Assembly (NCBI RefSeq): GCF_900106525.1
Contig: NZ_FNOG01000009.1
Coordinates: 130,001 to 194,000, forward strand
Source: Lysobacter enzymogenes
Lineage (GTDB): Bacteria; Pseudomonadota; Gammaproteobacteria; Xanthomonadales; Xanthomonadaceae
Reading direction: 5' to 3'
DNA length: 64,000 nucleotides
Below the pieces are notes generated by a model. The model had not been told where the DNA came from, searched no databases, and saw nothing but the letters and a program-made list of their open reading frames with translations. This document shows, piece by piece, positions 1 through 9,625 of this stretch. How positions within the stretch are numbered: position 1 is the stretch's first letter; every line of letters begins with the position of its first letter. A program made the position numbers and the translations under genes.

Positions 1-62
1 CGTATCTGCGGTGTCTCGGTCGCGGCTTGCGCCGCTCCTACAGGGGGAATCGGCGCATCGCC

Positions 63-1322
63 TCAATCGCACTGCGCCGCGCGGCCGAGCAGGAACTCGC
101 GTTCGCGCGCGTTGCGGGTCAACGCGGCGGCGCGTTCGAACTCGGCGCGCGCTTCGGCGCGACGGCCGAGCTTGAACAGCAGGTCGCCGCGCACGCTCGG
201 CAGCAGGTGGTACTGCTTCATCGACGGTTCCTGCATCAGCGCCTCGACCAGCGGCAGCGCCGCTTCGGGGCCGAACGCCATCGACACCGCGACCGCGCGG
301 TTGAGCTCGACCACCGGCGAGGGCGTGCGCTGCGCCAGACGCTGGTACAGCGTGGCGATGCGCGCCCACGGCGTGTCCTGCGCGGTCGCCGCGCGCGCGT
401 GGCAGGCGGCGATGGCGGCCTGCAGCACATAGGGGCCGTCGGACCCGCCCAGTTGCACCGCGCGCTCCAGCGCGGCCAGGCCGCGCTGGATCTGCAGCCG
501 GTCCCAGCGCGAGCGGTCCTGATCGAGCAGCAAGATCGGTTGGCCGTCCGGGCCGGTGCGCGCTTTCGAACGCGAGGCCTGGACTTCCATCAGCGCGACC
601 AGGCCGAACACTTCCGGCTCCTTCGGCATCAGCCCGGCCAGGATCCGGCCCAGGCGCAGCGCGTCCTCGCACAGGTTCGGCCGCATCCAGTCGTCGCCGG
701 CGGTGGCCGAATAGCCTTCGTTGAACACCAGGTAGATCACTTCCAGCACCGAGGCCACACGCTGCGCGAGTTCTTCGCCGCGCGGCACCTCGAACGGCAC
801 CTGCGCATCGGCCAGGGTGCGCTTGGCGCGGACGATGCGCTGGGCGATGGTCGGCTCCGCGGCGAGGAAGGCGCGGGCGATCTCGTCGGTGGTCAGGCCG
901 CCGAGCAGGCGCAGGGTCAGGGCGACGCGCGCCTCGGTCGACAGCACCGGGTGGCAGGAGATGAACACCAACCGCAGCAAGTCGTCGCCGATGTCGTCGT
1001 CGAGCTTGTCGAAGAACCGGTCTTCGGCGCTGTCCTGGTCGGATTCGAGCTCGTAGCCGATCTCCTCGTGCTTGCGGTCGAGCAGCTTGCGCCGCCGCAG
1101 CCGGTCGATGGCGCGGTTCTTGGCGGTCTGCATCAGCCACGCGCCGGGATTGTCGGGCACGCCGGTCTCGGGCCATTTCTCCAGCGCCACGACCAGCGCG
1201 TCCTGGGCCAGTTCCTCGGCCAGGCCGACGTCGCGGACCATGCGGGTGAGACCGGCGATGAGCTTGGCCGATTCGATGCGCCAGACGGCGTCGATGGCGC
1301 GGTGGGTGTCGGTGGCCGTCAT
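63..1322 (-). CDS. ECF RNA polymerase sigma factor with C-terminal extension (ECF42-like)
   Basis: This 419-residue protein starts with a normal ECF sigma-2 region (motif GLAEELAQDALVVALEKWP, then a PGAWLMQTAKNRAIDRLRR segment) and has a sigma-4 region (TTDEIARAFL, then AQRIVRAKRTL). It is more than twice the usual ECF length. The extra C-terminal half is alpha-helical, includes FNEGYSA and LNRAVAV, and matches the DUF6596/TPR-like extension of the ECF42 group. Members of that group usually lie beside DGPF (YCII-like) genes and lack an anti-sigma factor; a DGPF gene lies upstream here on the same strand. The ATG at 1322 was chosen because the longer frame upstream only translates a palindromic repeat. 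Function as a sigma factor is clear; its stimulus is unknown. Confidence 0.9.
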   Translation of the reverse strand: MTATDTHRAIDAVWRIESAKLIAGLTRMVRDVGLAEELAQDALVVALEKWPETGVPDNPGAWLMQTAKNRAIDRLRRRKLLDRKHEEIGYELESDQDSAEDRFFDKLDDDIGDDLLRLVFISCHPVLSTEARVALTLRLLGGLTTDEIARAFLAAEPTIAQRIVRAKRTLADAQVPFEVPRGEELAQRVASVLEVIYLVFNEGYSATAGDDWMRPNLCEDALRLGRILAGLMPKEPEVFGLVALMEVQASRSKARTGPDGQPILLLDQDRSRWDRLQIQRGLAALERAVQLGGSDGPYVLQAAIAACHARAATAQDTPWARIATLYQRLAQRTPSPVVELNRAVAVSMAFGPEAALPLVEALMQEPSMKQYHLLPSVRGDLLFKLGRRAEARAEFERAAALTRNAREREFLLGRAAQCD

Positions 1323-1667
1323 GGCGACGGATGACACCACCTCGCGGGCCGGGTCGCAAGAGCCAACGGGGCGTCTATCCGCAACCGCCGCGCTGGAGCC
1401 GGAGCACGGCGCGGGCAGGCGGGATGAACGGCGTGCGGTGGAATCGGGCCGGACGCGTGCCGCATCCTGCTGCGTTCCCACCCCGTCGTTCCGGCGAAAG
1501 CCGGAACCCACTTTGCTGTAGCTTTCGCGCGAAGCGCAAAAAATCGAAATGGAGTCCGGCTTTCGCCGGAATGACGGTGGATGAAGATGCCGCGGCTGGC
1601 GCCGGCCGGGCGCGATCGCGGCGGCGGCGGGCGCCGATGCGATCGCAAGTCCGGCCGCGAACGCAGA
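1323..1667. repeat. Gap with a family C palindromic repeat pair
   Basis: This gap of about 345 bp between the sigma gene and the VOC gene has no convincing gene. It holds an inverted pair of family C elements, with arms near 1483-1510 (CCGTCGTTCCGGCGAAAGCC) and 1551-1577, the reverse complement with small changes. Read-through from the VOC gene would have to cross this hairpin, so the two genes may not share all transcripts. Confidence 0.7.
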
Positions 1668-2120
1668 TCAGGCCGCGGCCTGGCCGTGCTCCTGGCCTTC
1701 CACGCAGCCCATCGCCTGCACGCAGTTGAGCATCCACGGCACGCCGAAACGGTCGGTGAGGATGCCGTAGGCCAGCGCCCAGAAGGTTTCCTGCAGCGGC
1801 ATCTCGATCTTGCCGCCCTCGGCCAGCGCCTTGAAGATGCGCGCGGCCTCCTCCGGGTCGTTGAGGCTCAAGGTCACGTGCGCGCCCTTGATGGCCTCGT
1901 AGGGACAGGCCTGAGTGGCATCGGTGCCCATCAGCATGAAGCCGTCGAGCTCGTAGCAGCCGTGCATGATCTTGCCGCGCTCGGCGTCGCTGAGGTGCTC
2001 GCAGCCCGGATTGTCGGCGAAGGGCATCAGCGCGTGGATCTTGCCGCCGAGGATCTTCTGGTAGGTCTCGAAGGCCTGCTTGCAATCGCCGTTGAAGGAC
2101 AGGTAGGTGTTGAGTTGCAT
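1668..2120 (-). CDS. PhnB-like VOC (glyoxalase-fold) protein
   Basis: This 150-residue protein begins MQLNTYLSFNGDCKQAFETY and contains ILGGKIHALMPF, GTDATQACPYE, ALAYGILTDRFGVPWMLN. These are typical of the PhnB/3-dmu-9_3-mt branch of the vicinal oxygen chelate fold. Such proteins are often uncharacterised and frequently sit with ECF42 sigma factors and DGPF proteins, as here. The ATG at 2120 is preceded by a purine-rich GGAGCC stretch on the coding strand. The fold is confident; no substrate can be named. Confidence 0.87.
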   Translation of the reverse strand: MQLNTYLSFNGDCKQAFETYQKILGGKIHALMPFADNPGCEHLSDAERGKIMHGCYELDGFMLMGTDATQACPYEAIKGAHVTLSLNDPEEAARIFKALAEGGKIEMPLQETFWALAYGILTDRFGVPWMLNCVQAMGCVEGQEHGQAAA

Positions 2121-2264
2121 GGTGGCGGCTCCTGGTTCGGATGAAAGGGGGAAGCGCGGCACCGCGGGATCGGTGCGGCTTCGATAAGACGACGAATGCG
2201 GCGCGGGCGAATCGACAAAACGCGCCGAGATTTTTGTGCGAGGGGCTTCTAGCCCGATGCCCTT

Positions 2265-2347
2265 GTGGGAGGGCCTTCAGGCCCGATGCTCTTGGCTCAG
2301 GTCGCGGCGATCCGAATCAAGCGCCCCGGGCCTGAAGGCCCTCCCAC
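2265..2347. repeat. Family A inverted repeat pair
   Basis: Two 21-bp copies of the family A element (GTGGGAGGGCCTTCAGGCCC) lie in opposite orientation at 2265-2285 and 2327-2347, separated by about 41 bp. They could form a long hairpin downstream of the DGPF gene. The same pair architecture recurs at 13210-13275 and 55574-55694, so it is a dispersed genomic element. Confidence 0.85.
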
Positions 2348-2363
2348 AGCCCGGCCCCGCAGC

Positions 2364-2789
2364 TCAGTGACGGCCGGCCACTTGCTCGCGCAGCTGTTCT
2401 TCCGCGGCCTGCAGCTCGGGCGTCAGCGCCTCGCCGAAATCGGCGGCGTCGAACACCTGGCGAATTTCGATCTGCGACTGCGAGCCGTCCGGGTTCGGCA
2501 CCCGCTTGACCCACTCCACCGCTTCCTCCAGCGAGCGCGCCTGGATCAGCCAGAACCCGGCGATGAGCTCGCCCGGCGCCGCGAACGGCCCGTCGGCGAC
2601 CCGGCGCGCGCGGCCGTCGAAGTGCACGCGCGCGCCGCGCGAGCTGGGGTGCAGGCCTTCGCCGCCGAGCAGCACGCCGGCGCGGACCAGTTCCTCGTTG
2701 TAGGCGCCCATCGCGGTCAGCAGCTCGGTGCTGGGCATGACGCCGGCTTCGCTGTCGGCGGTGGCTTTGACGATCAGCATGAATTTCAT
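2364..2789 (-). CDS. YCII-related DGPF-domain protein
   Basis: This 141-residue protein begins MKFMLIVKATADSEAG and carries the hallmark ADGPFAAPGELIAGFWLIQA segment followed by EEAVEWVKRVP. It is a YCII/DGPF ferredoxin-like fold protein. DGPF proteins are the conserved partners of ECF42 sigma factors, and this one lies upstream of such a sigma gene and a VOC gene on the same strand. The ATG at 2789 gives the family-typical N-terminus; the frame continues upstream but only into repeat-derived sequence. Biochemical activity is not established for the family. Confidence 0.9.
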   Translation of the reverse strand: MKFMLIVKATADSEAGVMPSTELLTAMGAYNEELVRAGVLLGGEGLHPSSRGARVHFDGRARRVADGPFAAPGELIAGFWLIQARSLEEAVEWVKRVPNPDGSQSQIEIRQVFDAADFGEALTPELQAAEEQLREQVAGRH

Positions 2790-2902
2790 GGTCGTGGTCC
2801 TCGTCTGGGCCGGCGGGAGGCCGGCTTCTGAGAGGACGACGAATTGGGTTTGGTGGAATCGACACGCTTGGGCGGCCGGAGGCGAGGGAGCCGGAGGCCG
2901 TC

Positions 2903-3515
2903 CTGTAGGAGCGGCGCGAGCTGCGATCAACCGAAGCCGCGTACGAAAGCGCAGCCCACCGAAGCCCGGCCCTCCCCCAAACGCCGTCCCGACAACAACG
3001 CTCTACCCACAGCTCGCGCTTCTTCCAGCCCGTCATCCCCGCGAAGGCGGGGATCCAGAGACTTCAGAGCCCTGTCGCGATGGAGCCCTGGATCCCCGCC
3101 TTCGCGGGGATGACGGCTTGGGGGCTGCCCGAATCCCTGCTTTCGCGGGATGACGGCTTGGGGCGCTGCCCGGATCCCTGCTTTCGCGGGGATGACGGCT
3201 TGGGGGCGCTCACAGAACCCTGCTTTCGGGGAATGACGGCTTGGGGGCGCTGCCCGGATCCCTGCTTTCGCGGGATGACGGCTTGGGGCGCTACCCGGAT
3301 CCCTGCTTTCGCGGGGATGACGGCTTGGGGTGCTGCGCAGATCCCTGCTTTCGGGGAATGACGGCTTGGGGGCGCTGCCTGGATCCCTGCTTTCGCGGGA
3401 TGGGGGCTTGGGGGAGCGCGGGTTGTTTTTGGGGAAGCTTTGGGGGGTTTCGGCTTCGGGAGGTTGCGCTTTCGTACGTGGCTTCGGTTGGTCGCGGCTC
3501 GCGCCGCTCCTACAG
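2903..3515. repeat. Composite repeat island bounded by 50-bp inverted repeats
   Basis: The left arm (2903-2952) begins CTGTAGGAGCGGCGCGAGCT. The right arm (3466-3515) is its reverse complement over 50 positions with three mismatches. Each outer end is a family B repeat; the inner part shares the CAACCGAAGCC...GTACGAAAGCGC sequence. Between the arms lie an 86-bp family C pair (about 3029-3114) and a tandem array (3087-3415). No transposase or credible gene is present. The layout resembles a non-autonomous element or a nested repeat insertion. Confidence 0.75.
3087..3415. repeat. Tandem array of about eight 41-42 bp units
   Basis: The core GATGACGGCTTGGGG recurs, exactly or with small changes, at 3109, 3149, 3191, 3232, 3274, 3316, 3357 and 3399. 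The spacing is 40-42 bp and each unit ends in CCCTGCTTTCGCGG. The units look like half of the family C palindrome plus a GGCGCTGCCCGGAT linker, expanded in tandem. There are no unique spacers, so this is not a CRISPR array. Confidence 0.88.
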
Positions 3516-3541
3516 GGGGTAAACCGACCTACGCCGGCCCC

Positions 3542-3573
3542 AAAAAAAAGCGGACCGGGTCGCCCCGATCCGC
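3542..3573 (-). terminator. Rho-independent terminator of acs
   Basis: On the minus strand a GCGGA...TCCGC stem with an inner CGGG/CCCG pairing is followed by eight T residues. It lies about 40 bp downstream of the acs stop codon, so it most likely ends that transcript. Confidence 0.85.
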
Positions 3574-3610
3574 CGTTTTGCCTTTTGCCCGCCTTCCGAC
3601 GCGGCTGCGC

Positions 3611-5563
<1,953 letters not shown>

Positions 5564-5845
5564 GGGGGCTCCGTGCGATGTGCCGTGGCTGCGTGGGGTC
5601 GGACGCGGACCTGCGAGGATAACGGACGGCCGACGCCGTTTCGCCCTCCGCGCACGTCCGCTCGCGGTCCACGCAGTGTGCCGCAGCGCAACAACGCCGG
5701 CGCCCCCGCGGCGTTAGACGATGGTCGTAAGCCGCGCAGACAGGCGTCGTTTTTCGACCAATGGCGAATGGTGGCGCCGGCGCGGCGGCGCGCAGGCTGG
5801 CCGCGGCCGCACGTTCCGGGCGGCGTTCCTCGGGAGGGAATCACG
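5564..5845. promoter_or_regulatory. Divergent intergenic region between acs and the porin gene
   Basis: This 282-bp gap must carry the promoters for both divergent genes. Only a Shine-Dalgarno-like GGGAGGGA directly before the porin ATG is clear to me. No confident -10/-35 or sigma-54 site was identified by eye. Confidence 0.4.
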
Positions 5846-7285
5846 ATGTTGTCTAGCCTGCTCACACGCGGCGCGGGGGCGCACGCCAGGGCCCATGCAG
5901 AACCGGCGCGCACGCGCGGCCGTTCGCTGCTGGCCGCTTCGGTGTTGCTTGCGCTGCTGCTGCCCGGCCATGCCCTGGCCCAGACCGCCAAGGAAAAAGA
6001 ACTGGAAGCGCGCGTGGCCGAACTGGAGCGCATGGTCCAGCAACTGGTCTCGCAACAGCAGCAAGTCCAGACCCAGGTCGCCGAGGTCAAGACCGCGCAG
6101 GCCGCCGCGCCCGCGGTGGCGGCGGCGCCGGCGCCGGCGGCCAAGAATCCGATCCAGTCCAGCACCATCAGCCCCTCGGCCAATCCGGGCACGCGCTTCA
6201 GCTACGGCGGCTTCATCAAGCTCGATGCCTCGGTCACCTCGACCGACGCCGGCGACATCGCCGACGGTTCGGTCGGCCGGCTGTTCTACGTGCCCAAGGC
6301 GATCCCGGTGGGCGGCAAGGCCAACCGCGAAGGCGGCGCGGACACCGACATGGGCGCGAACTTCTCGCGCTTCTGGTTCGCCGCCGATACCGACCTGGAC
6401 AGCGGCGACAAGCTCAAGGGCTATCTGGAATTCGATCTGTTCGGCGGCGGCTCCACCGCCTTCACCGGCAACGAGATCGCCACCAACACCTATGCGCTGA
6501 CCGTGCGCCACGCCTACGTGACCTGGAACAAGTGGCTGGCCGGCCAGACCTGGTCGAACTTCCAGGACGCCAACGCGCTGCCGGACACGGTCGACTTCCT
6601 CGGCCCGACCGAAGGCACGGTGTTCGTGCGCCAGGCCCAGCTGCGCTACACCAGCGGGCCGTGGTCGTTCTCGGTGGAGAATCCGGAAACGGTGTACACG
6701 CCGTTCCGCGGCAACATGGCCCAGGTCGCCGGCGACGACGGCGCGGTGCCGGACGTGACCGCGCGCTACACCGCCAAGGGCGACTGGGGCCATTTCAGCG
6801 TCGGCGCGCTGGCGCGGCAGCTCAAATACCAGAACGGCCGCGCCAACGACAGCGCCAGCGGCTACGGCATCAGCGTGTCGGGCAAGTGGAACCTCGGCGC
6901 CAGCGACGATCTGCGCTACATGGTGACCGCCGGCAGCGGCATCGGCCGTTATGTCGGTCTGGCGCTCAACAACGACGCGGTGCTCGACGCCAACGGCGGG
7001 CTGGAGAACATCGACCTGATCTCCGGCTTCGTCGGCTGGCGCCATGTGTTCAGTCCGAAGCTGCGCGGCAACCTGTTCTATTCGCGCGCGCAGTACGACA
7101 ACGACACCGCGCTGACCGGATTGGGCATCACCAAGTCGGCGCAGTCCGCGCACGTCAACCTGATCTACACGCCGATCCCGAAGCTCGACATCGGCGCGGA
7201 GTACATCTGGGGCCAGCGCGAGATCGAGACTGGCGAGAAGGGCGAGCTCAATCGCTTGCAGACGCATGTGAAGTACAGCTTCTGA
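5846..7285 (+). CDS. DcaP-like outer membrane porin
   Basis: This 479-residue protein has a long basic n-region, a hydrophobic core (LLAASVLLALLLPGHALA) and a likely cleavage before QTAKEK. A short coiled coil follows (KELEARVAELERMVQQLVSQ) and then an Ala/Pro linker. The rest is a beta-rich domain beginning FSYGGFIKLDASVT and ending VKYSF with a terminal Phe, as in outer membrane barrels. DcaP-type trimeric porins take up negatively charged small molecules such as dicarboxylates. The start at 5846 has a strong GGGAGGGA site. Its position between acs and an MHS transporter fits organic-acid uptake, but the substrate is inferred. Confidence 0.88.
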   Translation: MLSSLLTRGAGAHARAHAEPARTRGRSLLAASVLLALLLPGHALAQTAKEKELEARVAELERMVQQLVSQQQQVQTQVAEVKTAQAAAPAVAAAPAPAAKNPIQSSTISPSANPGTRFSYGGFIKLDASVTSTDAGDIADGSVGRLFYVPKAIPVGGKANREGGADTDMGANFSRFWFAADTDLDSGDKLKGYLEFDLFGGGSTAFTGNEIATNTYALTVRHAYVTWNKWLAGQTWSNFQDANALPDTVDFLGPTEGTVFVRQAQLRYTSGPWSFSVENPETVYTPFRGNMAQVAGDDGAVPDVTARYTAKGDWGHFSVGALARQLKYQNGRANDSASGYGISVSGKWNLGASDDLRYMVTAGSGIGRYVGLALNNDAVLDANGGLENIDLISGFVGWRHVFSPKLRGNLFYSRAQYDNDTALTGLGITKSAQSAHVNLIYTPIPKLDIGAEYIWGQREIETGEKGELNRLQTHVKYSF

Positions 7286-7324
7286 TCGATGCGATATCGG
7301 GCGGCGACTGCGCCGCCTCCCACC

Positions 7325-7410
7325 CGTCGTTGCCGCGAAAGCGGGAACCCGGGGCTTCATCCAGGCATGGCGCTGAAGTCTCTGGATCCCCGCCTTCGCG
7401 GGGATGACGG
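7325..7410. repeat. Family C palindromic repeat pair
   Basis: Diverged copies of the family C element face each other here: GTCGTTGCCGCGAAAGCGGG on the left and GGATCCCCGCCTTCGCGGGG on the right. They lie in the 246-bp gap between the porin and the transporter. They may act as a hairpin after the porin message. Confidence 0.75.
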
Positions 7411-7531
7411 ACCGAAGGTTTCGATGCGGGCATGAAGGCTCGCGACACCACCTGCAAGCGCAGCAACGACGAAAAGAAAAAACCCCGGCGGGCCACGGCC
7501 CGCTTCCATCCACTGTTCGGGGGAACAGCCC

Positions 7532-9196
7532 ATGTCCAGCACCACCGCCAGCCCGTCTCCGCACGCGGCGCCGCTGACGAAAGACCACCGCAAGGTGATC
7601 TTCGCCTCCAGCCTCGGCACCGTCTTCGAGTGGTACGACTTCTATCTGTACGGCTCGCTCGCCGTCATCATCGGCAAGCAGTTCTTCGGCGGCCTCAACG
7701 AGACCAGCCAGTTCATCTTCGCCCTGCTCGCCTTCGCCGCCGGCTTCGCGGTGCGGCCGTTCGGCGCGCTGGTGTTCGGCCGGCTCGGCGACATGATCGG
7801 GCGCAAGTACACCTTCCTGGTCACCATCGTGCTGATGGGCCTGTCGACGTTCCTGGTCGGCATCCTGCCCAGCTACGCGACCTTGGGCATCCTCGCCCCG
7901 ATCATCCTGATCGTGTTGCGCCTGCTGCAAGGCCTGGCGCTGGGCGGCGAGTACGGCGGCGCGGCGACCTACGTGGCCGAGCACGCGCCCAACGGCAAGC
8001 GCGGCCTGTACACCAGCTTCATCCAGACCACCGCGACCATCGGCCTGTTCCTGTCGCTGCTGGTGATCTGGGGCTGCCGCAACTACCTGGGCAAGGAAGA
8101 ATTCGAAGCCTGGGGCTGGCGCATTCCGTTCTGGGTCTCGGTGATCCTGCTCGGCGTGTCGGTGTGGATCCGCATGCAGTTGGCCGAATCGCCGCTGTTC
8201 CAGCAGATGAAGGCCGAGGGCAAGACCTCCAAGGCGCCGATCACCGAGAGCTTCTTCTCCAAGAACGGCAAGATCGCGCTGCTGGCCCTGCTCGGCGCGA
8301 CCGCCGGCCAGGCCGTGGTCTGGTACGGCGGCCAGTTCTACTCGCTGTTCTTCCTGACCAAGACGCTCGGCATGGATCCCAACCAAGCCGACATCTTCAT
8401 CGCCATCGCCCTGGCCCTGGCCACCGGCGGCTTCGTCTTCTTCGGCTGGCTGTCGGACAAGATCGGGCGCAAGGTGATCGTGCTCGGCGGTTGTCTGCTC
8501 GCGGTGCTGACCTACTTCCCGGTGTTCAAGGCGATCACCCACAACGTCAACCCGGCGCTGGAAGCCGCGGTCGCCGCCTCGCCGGTCACCGTCACCGCCG
8601 ATCCGGCGCGCTGCGCGTTCCAGTTCGATCCGGTCGGCAAGGCCGCGTTCAAGCAGTCCTGCGACGTGATCAAGTCGGCGTTGGCGAAGAAGGGCATTCC
8701 GTACCAGAACGCGCCCGGCGCGGCCGGCAGCCTGGCCACGGTCAGCATCGGCGGTACCACGTTGAACAGCTTCGAAGGCGAAGCGCTCGACAGCGCGGCG
8801 TTCAAGGCCCAGTCCGAAGCCTTCGGCAAGCAACTGACCGACGCGTTGGCCGCCGCCGGCTACCCGGCCAAGGCCGATCCGGCGCAGATCAACAAGCCCA
8901 AGGTGATCGCGCTGCTGACCTTCCTGGTGCTGCTGGTGACGATGGTCTACGGCCCGATCGCCGCCTGGCTGGTGGAACTGTTCCCGACCCGCATCCGCTA
9001 CACCTCGATGTCGCTGCCGTACCACATCGGCAACGGCTGGTTCGGCGGCTTCCTGCCGTTCACCGCGTTCGCGATCGTGGCGGCGACGGGCAACATCTAC
9101 AGCGGCCTGTGGTACCCGGTGGTGGTGGCGGCGTTCACCGTGGTGATCGGTGCGTTGTTCCTGCCTGAGACTAAGGATCGCGATATCACCGAGTGA
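7532..9196 (+). CDS. MHS-family MFS transporter (metabolite:H+ symporter type)
   Basis: This 554-residue protein has the hallmarks of the MHS branch: SSLGTVFEWYDFYLYGSLA in TM1, RPFGALVFGRLGDMIGRKYT after TM2, GLALGGEYGGAATYVAEHA, and a second GWLSDKIGRK loop. Relatives import organic acids, proline or betaine. An unusual insert of about 110 residues (about 335-450, including two Cys) separates two C-terminal helices, accounting for the length above the usual 430-450. The ATG follows GGGGGAACAGCCC. Its neighbours, a porin and acs, suggest an organic-acid substrate; this is inference. Confidence 0.9.
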   Translation: MSSTTASPSPHAAPLTKDHRKVIFASSLGTVFEWYDFYLYGSLAVIIGKQFFGGLNETSQFIFALLAFAAGFAVRPFGALVFGRLGDMIGRKYTFLVTIVLMGLSTFLVGILPSYATLGILAPIILIVLRLLQGLALGGEYGGAATYVAEHAPNGKRGLYTSFIQTTATIGLFLSLLVIWGCRNYLGKEEFEAWGWRIPFWVSVILLGVSVWIRMQLAESPLFQQMKAEGKTSKAPITESFFSKNGKIALLALLGATAGQAVVWYGGQFYSLFFLTKTLGMDPNQADIFIAIALALATGGFVFFGWLSDKIGRKVIVLGGCLLAVLTYFPVFKAITHNVNPALEAAVAASPVTVTADPARCAFQFDPVGKAAFKQSCDVIKSALAKKGIPYQNAPGAAGSLATVSIGGTTLNSFEGEALDSAAFKAQSEAFGKQLTDALAAAGYPAKADPAQINKPKVIALLTFLVLLVTMVYGPIAAWLVELFPTRIRYTSMSLPYHIGNGWFGGFLPFTAFAIVAATGNIYSGLWYPVVVAAFTVVIGALFLPETKDRDITE

Positions 9197-9219
9197 GGGG
9201 TGGTCGCTTCGGATGACTG

Positions 9220-9248
9220 CGCCGGCCTTTTGGCCGGCGTAGTTTTTT
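9220..9248 (+). terminator. Rho-independent terminator after the MHS transporter
   Basis: A CGCCGGCC/GGCCGGCG stem with a four-base T loop is followed by TAG and six T residues, 23 bp after the transporter stop codon. Confidence 0.88.
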
Positions 9249-9276
9249 GGAGAATCGGGATTCGGGAATTGGGGAC

Positions 9277-9332
9277 GGGATTCGGGATTCGGGATTCGGG
9301 ATTCGGGATTCGGGATTCGGGATTCGGGATTC
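9277..9332. repeat. Heptanucleotide microsatellite GGGATTC x8
   Basis: Eight perfect head-to-tail copies of GGGATTC run here, with partial copies just upstream from 9258. The array lies between a terminator and the next gene and is not coding. Confidence 0.9.
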
Positions 9333-9366
9333 GGGAAAGGCTACGAGCCGCTACGCCTCCTGCCTA

Positions 9367-9452
9367 CCGTCATCCCCGCGAAGGCGGGGATCCAGAGACT
9401 TCAGAGTCATGTCGCGATGAAGCCCTGGATCCCCGCCTTCGCGGGGATGACG
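9367..9452. repeat. Family C repeat pair, 86 bp
   Basis: An inverted pair: CCGTCATCCCCGCGAAGGCG on the left, and its complement ending in GGGGATGACG on the right, with AGAGACTTCAGAG in the loop. The whole element is almost identical to the one at 3029-3114, loop included, so the pair is dispersed as one unit. Confidence 0.85.
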
Positions 9453-9490
9453 AGCAAAAGCAGGCCGCGCGTTCGCCACATCCCCGATCC

Positions 9491-9581
9491 CCCATCTCCC
9501 ATCTCCCATCTCCCATCTCCCATCTCCCATCTCCCATCTCCCATCTCCCATCTCCCATCTCCCATCTCCTATCTCCTATCT
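9491..9581. repeat. Heptanucleotide microsatellite CCCATCT x11 plus two variants
   Basis: Eleven perfect CCCATCT units are followed by two CCTATCT units. The array ends about 45 bp before the ATG of the uracil-DNA-glycosylase family gene. Copy-number changes could alter promoter spacing of that gene (inference). Confidence 0.9.
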
Positions 9582-9625
9582 CCAGTCGCCAACCTCCCCC
9601 CAGCCTCCGGACTTACCATAGCCCC

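Noticed and set aside
3087-3415. Possible CRISPR array
   Set aside because: The units are contiguous copies with no unique spacers, and no cas genes are in the window.
5714-9025. Open frame of about 1100 codons on the minus strand
   Set aside because: It is antisense to the porin and MHS transporter genes, which have clear motifs and terminators on the plus strand.
9491-9581. Possible CRISPR or short regulatory array
   Set aside because: It is a perfect 7-bp microsatellite with no spacers.
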